64,000 bases of DNA, taken from Acanthaster planci (taxonomy: Eukaryota > Echinodermata > Asteroidea > Valvatida > Acanthasteridae). Each line of letters starts with the position of its first letter. The first letter of the stretch is position 1. The notes under the pieces are model-generated. The model worked only from the letters and a program-made list of their open reading frames with translations. It searched no databases and was not told where the DNA came from. Shown here one piece after another: positions 59,301 through 64,000 of this stretch. A program made the translations under genes and the position numbers. The stretch spans positions 393,701 to 457,700 of the forward strand of contig NW_019091469.1 of assembly GCF_001949145.1 (NCBI RefSeq). The letters run 5' to 3'.

Positions 59301-62300
59301 TCTCTTTGTAGGTGTGGCAGATTCGTGTTGATGTCCATGTTTTGAACCACGATGGCAGCATCTTGGACTGTGGGAGTATCGCAGCGATTGCTGCACTGTC
59401 CCACTTCAGGAGGCCCGACGTCACTGTCATCGGGGAAAGTGTCACAATTGTAAGACATGCAAGCAATCTTTTTTTTTTCAGGGCGTAATTTGTCTTTTAC
59501 CCTTTAGGCCCATCCATGAAGTAAGCTGGCACAAAATGTTGACCCCTCCTCCCCTCTGGACTCATGTGGCATATACAGTGGCTCCAATCCCTCTCCCCGT
59601 ACTCACATGCATTCCCTAGGGTGTGTGCAATGTCATATTAAAATTGGCTAATAGGGTTAACCTAATGCACTCTGCCAGTGTAGAAGCTGTGTGGATATTC
59701 TCCTTTGTGTTTCTTTGCTCCAGCACACCACTGAGGATAGAGACCCTGTTCCCCTGAGTGTCCACCACATGCCCGTGTGTATTTCATTTGCCTTCTTTGA
59801 ACAAGGGTAAGAGAGTCCATCCCCATGTCTAAAAACAAAAGACAGTCCACTAAAATATTTTGTCAATTCACCTGCTGTCACTCCGCAAAGACAGCCATGC
59901 TGCTTTCATGGGGGAAATAGTCAAATGCATTGTTAGCAATTCCAAGCCAGTCGCACCCCAGCGAAATCGGCCCCTGACTTGTAGTTTGTTTTGTGACAAC
60001 ACAACTTCAATAAGATCCCCTTTCCGTTCCAGCAAGTACTTACTGGTTGATCCCACCTTCAAGGAGGAGTCGGTGATGGAAGGCAACATGGTGGTGGCCA
60101 TGAATGCTCACAGGGAACTGTGCACTGTCCAGATGACAGGAGGGATGCTCCTATTGAAGGACCAGGTAACTTCTGCCTCTGGTGTTCAATAGAGAGAACA
60201 AATGTGTCCCCACCTTACAAAATGAGGTCTGAGTTGCGAGAGCCACTCTTGGTTTATTCCCTTCTATTATATCAGTACTTTCACAATGCATACAAGAAAC
60301 CCAACTGTTGTTTATGGATATTCAAGAGACTTCTTCTTGGCTGATTTCTTTTTCCACTTCCTGCATTTAAAGGGCTTTATCTCAGAAAGCATTTCTGTTA
60401 ATGTGTATGAAATGATTATGCAGAAGTCAGTACATCTCCAGATTGCAAAATGCCACAGGGTTCAAACCTACACCAAGTTGAAGCTTATAATGTAACCAAT
60501 TTAAATGTGTGTGTAATTCATTTTGAAAAAAATGTCCCATAATACCCATTATTGTGGAGTCAGTCACAAATAAAGGAAGATTTAGAAATAGCAAAGTTGG
60601 ATGGTATGTCAGCAAAAAGTAAGTTGGTATGGTTTTGCTTACAGAGAAATGAACGGAAGTGTTGCCGTGCATCATGTCTGATTCTTTTTCTCCAGATCAT
60701 GAGGTGTTCACAGATTGCTGTTGTTAAGGTGGCTGAGTTAACAGAGCTCATCAAGAAAGCACTGAGTAATGATGCCAAAGCAAGGTGAGAATGTCGCTTG
60801 TCGCAGCTATTGTGCAACTTTCATCAAATAAATGCCAACAGTAGGGCAGATAAAGTAGCACATGCTCACTGTCTGGTAGGCAAGACCTGCTTGCTTATTG
60901 CTTCATGTACATGTACATGCATGGTGCAAGAGGATACCTATCCAAGTGTAAACGGCATGTAGATATCTACTGATTCATAGCATTGTATCTGAGTGTGGAT
61001 ATTTGGGAACAAGAACGATTTGTATTCCCTCTGTCCCTGATGGTGAAATTAAGTGTGGGTTCCATAAGAAATGTGATTCAAGGTTATTCCATTGTATACA
61101 AATGTCAAGATCTTCATTGTTTTGTTTTTTTTAATTTGTTGTTTTTAGGTCAGAAGGCAAGAAATGTGGCCATGCTGAATCTCTTTCAAGGCAGAGAATA
61201 ACGACGTCTGTAGCACAGCCGCAGCCAGTTGACACGACCGAGTCAGTGGAGACTGCTCAAGATGTCCTCGACAGAGCCCAGGAGCCTGTCCACGACTCGT
61301 ATCCTTGCATGTTTGCAGGACACGATTTCAGTTCCTTCAACCTAACAGAGCTGAGGTTGTGGTCTGCCCCTGTCCGTATTCTCTGATTTGATGGTAACAC
61401 ACCATGTTGTTGCACTAACCCTTTTGGAGTTGTTACCTATCTTGGACAATCTACAAGAACAGTACATCTGAAGTTCATAAAAGTGGTAGCAACATGACCA
61501 AAAGATATTGGTAAGCCGAGTGCTTAATGCTTGAGGGGACATGCATAAAGGTAGCAATTTTATATGATCTTAACTACAGAAACCTGTGCAGGATTGAATG
61601 GGGCCTTCACCTATGTACTTTTAATGGATGTCTTTAACTGCATGTCAGGTTTAAGAAAGATAGATTATGAAACAGCTAAGATTGGGAGATGGGGTATAGC
61701 TGCCACACCCACCTGTGAGACGGTAAAAAAAACAACGGGACTTTAAGATGTCATTAAGAGATGGGAAGGGGAATGGGCTTCGGAGCTGCGTACCTGATGA
61801 TGGATAATTCTTCATCACATGCTTTTAGCATACAAATTTCCTAAGCATCCATTCTCCAGAGGCTTGACACCAGCAGTGTTTGATACTGGCTTCGGAGGTA
61901 TTGGAGAAGGGGCCGCCAACACGTGGCTCATCCCGGAGGCTGAGAATGAGGTTGATGAGGACGAGATGCAGGATGCTGAGGAAGAGGGTGAGGAGGTTGA
62001 TACAATGGATGACGGCATAACAGAGGATGCTGTAAGGAGAAAAGAAGCCAGCAAATCACAGCCAAGAGGTGAGTTTAGCGTTATATGTTGATACTAAAGC
62101 TGTACATCCCAGGTATTCACTCTGTGGAGTCTTTAGTTTAGCAGTGTGTTTGTCTTTATTACGTGCTGTGATTTGTGGACTTGGCTCACAGAGGCTACAC
62201 CAGTAGCTGAATGCTCCGAAAACACAGAATTATAAAACTTCAACTGGTCAGGCTGGGTATTCAGGTTTCAGGTTACATCTATCTTCCTCTCTGTGAAATC

Positions 62301-63239
62301 ACTGCAGCATTTATGCAGACATCGCCAATGTTGGCAGGCTTATGAGCACAAGTTAGTGGAAATAATTGTGAGTGTGTGCGATATTTACAAAAGAGGGACA
62401 CACTCCTGAGGTAGATGATTTGCCAAAGTGAGTAAAACCAACCTCCCTCACAACACACACTGCCGTGGTCAGAGTAGGCATTTGTTATTCTGGCACGATT
62501 TAGAGAAAGATAAACTTGGGTCATCGTAGACATTAAAAAAGAGATTCATCTTTTATTTACCAAGATTGATCCAAATGTCCCACTTTTGCCTACCAGTTGT
62601 GATAATTGCATGACCCTGGCAACATGTACCTGATGAGTCTAAGTTGATCAAATCATGGCACACATATCCCTGAATCCATTCAAGCTGAAAATGTTCTCTC
62701 CATTGTTTCAGTGGCGGAGGGATATCACAGTGATAGCAGTGAGGAGGCTGAGACAGTCACATTAAATGAGGCAGACATGGTTGGGTTCAATAAGAGGTGA
62801 GCTGATCTCAGCGAAGAGCACTGAAAGTGTGTTGTTTTTTTGCCATAAATGTAGTGGCATAAGACCACTTGTGAAAATGAATTAATTAAGCTGCGCACTG
62901 CATTCACATATAGAAGGCTGCAGTGGATGTACACTTGAATCAAGTCTTCCCCAGTCAGCCATCCCTTCGGCCTGTACGCACTATGTGATAAAAAATTTAA
63001 TTGAAAGGGGTCTTTATTTCATCTGGGCATTTTTACTATTCTCAGAAATAACCGAAAGTAATTTGGCAGAATTTGAGAGGAAACATATCTAATTGTGTGG
63101 GTGATGTTTCAGAATACCTGTGGAACCTTCAGCTGATCTGGATCTCTCAGTTGCCCTCAAGACATCCCAGACAATTGCTGCCACGACAGCCCCCCCTGCC
63201 AAGAAGAAAACCAAACGGAAAGGAAAGAAGAACAAGTAA
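56318..63239 (+). CDS. EXOSC9: Exosome complex component RRP45, twelve coding exons
   Basis: Exons: 56318-56383, 56738-56832, 57683-57802, 58553-58655, 59312-59449, 59724-59806, 60033-60165, 60696-60784, 61149-61298, 61860-62068, 62712-62796 and 63113-63239. The phases close to 465 aa (human 439). An in-frame TAG lies upstream at 56306-56308. RNase PH fold: conserved DGRETYDYRNIKITFG (25-40), GCCEVQLGQTRVLAQVSCE (44-62), FEPGR (90-94), ESLCVVAGEKVWQIRVD (about 119-135), the NHDG and FRRPDV blocks, and GGMLLLKDQ (about 238-246) in the second half. After residue 326 the chain becomes acidic (about 350-382) and ends in a Lys/Arg-rich tail (454-465, NLS-like). RRP45 is a non-catalytic subunit of the nine-subunit exosome ring that channels RNA to the attached nucleases in nucleus and cytoplasm (family knowledge). 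The exon 9 donor (TC|GTATCC) is weak and was chosen by phase and by the conserved IGEG block downstream. Confidence 0.96.
56624..56705. mobile_element. 82-bp MITE with 9-bp target-site duplication in EXOSC9 intron 1
   Basis: The element begins TACCCCAGAACGGGAGTCCAACGTCC and ends GGACGTTGGACCCCAGTATTCTAGGGGTA, so the ends are inverted copies for about 30 bp with small indels, around an A/T-rich loop. It is bracketed by GATAACTAT at 56615-56623 and 56706-56714, a perfect direct repeat that I read as the target-site duplication. A 9-bp duplication would fit Mutator-like transposases (established for that superfamily), but the family is not assigned. Confidence 0.8.
58656..59311 (+). other. EXOSC9 intron 4, GC-AG type
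   Basis: The exon 4 frame ends ...GCT GGA GAA AAG and the next bases are GCAAGT. The following exon begins GTG TGG CAG ATT after TTTGTAG. Joining them gives AGEK-VWQIRVD, the strongly conserved RRP45 sequence. The nearby GT at 58660 would break the frame. The donor AAAG|GCAAGT otherwise fits U1 pairing well, as is typical of GC-AG introns. Confidence 0.88.
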
Positions 63240-63900
63240 ACATCGAACGAGTTTTAAATTTTGTGTCATAATTTTTTCCTCTCTAGCCTCCCATGTCTTT
63301 TACCTTCCTAGTCTGGTGGATTGTGTGTTTTGTCCCATAATTGGTGTGGCCTCACAAGAACAGCGTAAAGGGTGAAAATGGTGCTGTTTATTGGCCCTGA
63401 TTTTTAAGACAACTTTGGAGTGTTGCCCTTGAGCAGACAGGACAAAATTGTTCCACTCGTTTGGAATGGTAAATTTCTCCAATCAATAACTGTCAATCGG
63501 TGGTTCAGATTCATCAGATTCCGTGGATTGTCTCTTAGAATTTCAGTCACAATTACATGTACCTTTCTGGATCTTCATGGAAGCTTGAGAATCTACTCAT
63601 CCCCCTCCATAAAGGTTCTTCCTTCTGTTTTCTTAGTACATATTGGCCTTGTGTCAGCCCTAGCATTTGTGCAAGAATATGGGTTAATGACTAATAAAGT
63701 GACTACCATCAAAGAAACCGTTACTGCAGTGGGGTTATGCTTGTACACAATCTTCAATTTAGTCTTTAGTTTGTTTCTTCTTCACCGTTTGGGTTATAAG
63801 TGAGCAACTCCACAAAGCATGGAATTCGGGTCTTATGGGAGTTTCTTTGTATTTCTTATCAGAAAGATGGCAGTGATTTGGCAACTCACAGTATACTGCA
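63240..63900 (+). other. EXOSC9 3' flank / probable 3' UTR
   Basis: An open frame (63420-63803) here starts at GTG, has no family motif and lies where the 3' UTR is expected, so I do not call it a gene. The canonical AATAAA at 63693 suggests that the transcript ends a little after 63,700. Confidence 0.5.
63693..63698 (+). terminator. Candidate poly(A) signal for EXOSC9
   Basis: AATAAA in 'GACTAATAAAGTGAC', 454 bp past the TAA stop. It is the only canonical hexamer that I noticed between the stop codon and the window end. Confidence 0.5.
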
Positions 63901-63904
63901 TGCC

Positions 63905-63995
63905 GTAAGCACCGGCAGCGGAAGGGGGGGTGCAGTAGCCCCCTCACTTTTTCGACTGGGGGTCCTGGCCCCCCACGTTTTGCATGTACACGTAC
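63905..63995. repeat. G/C-tract dispersed repeat, cut by window end
   Basis: 'AGCACCGGCAGCGGAAGGGGGGGTGCAGTAGCCCCCTCACTTTTTCGACTGGGGGTCCTGGCCCCCCACGTTTTGCATG' alternates G and C tracts around ACTTTTT, with short self-complementary pieces (GGGGGTCCTGGCCCCC). The layout is like that of the GTGGCG elements at 31.6 and 35.5 kb but with different ends. The right boundary is not visible. Confidence 0.4.
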
Positions 63996-64000
63996 TGTAA

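Noticed and set aside
63420-63803. 127-codon plus frame after EXOSC9
   Set aside because: It begins at GTG, sits where the EXOSC9 3' UTR is expected and covers the AATAAA. No motif.

Overview
This is metazoan nuclear DNA. It is AT-rich, with spliced genes that have GT-AG introns, long gene-poor stretches and many degenerate transposable-element remnants. The two spliced genes look closest to vertebrate orthologues (TFAP4/AP-4 and EXOSC9/RRP45). Together with the dispersed ACATGTAC repeats and a 'TATATAGCGCC...GGTGCTTTACA' repeat, this suggests an invertebrate, most likely a deuterostome such as amphioxus, hemichordate or echinoderm. I cannot name the species from the sequence alone.

Layout. 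Positions 1-14,700 hold no recognisable gene. They carry a pure ACTAT pentanucleotide satellite (6747-6999, next to an N), two fields of a degenerate repeat built around TGACGTCA palindromes (about 8735-9490 and 12380-12700), and one copy of a dispersed repeat whose inverted partner lies at about 17,016. At 14,711-15,883 (minus) is an intronless rhodopsin-class GPCR, probably a peptide receptor. Positions 16,000-26,700 are non-coding with small repeats. A decayed plus-strand non-LTR retrotransposon occupies about 27,150-28,885 (reverse transcriptase plus C-terminal C2H2 finger). Positions 28,900-41,800 are non-coding with MITE-like elements, and a 153-bp inverted repeat lies at 41,219-41,371.

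The right third is the gene-rich part. TFAP4 lies on the minus strand (42,806-53,647, five coding exons, 343 aa, first intron about 7.9 kb). It is divergent from EXOSC9 on the plus strand (56,318-63,239, twelve coding exons, 465 aa), with 2.67 kb between the two start codons. All exon phases in both models close exactly. EXOSC9 has one GC-AG intron, and its first intron contains an 82-bp MITE with a perfect 9-bp target-site duplication. The window ends in EXOSC9 3' flank and a G/C-tract repeat.

The three host genes are not a pathway: a neuropeptide-type receptor, a bHLH-leucine-zipper transcription factor and an RNA-exosome core subunit. I found no convincing evidence of a previously undescribed multi-gene system. 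The second-look items are structural (MITEs, palindromic repeats, non-canonical splice donor) plus a receptor with an altered TM6 switch motif.
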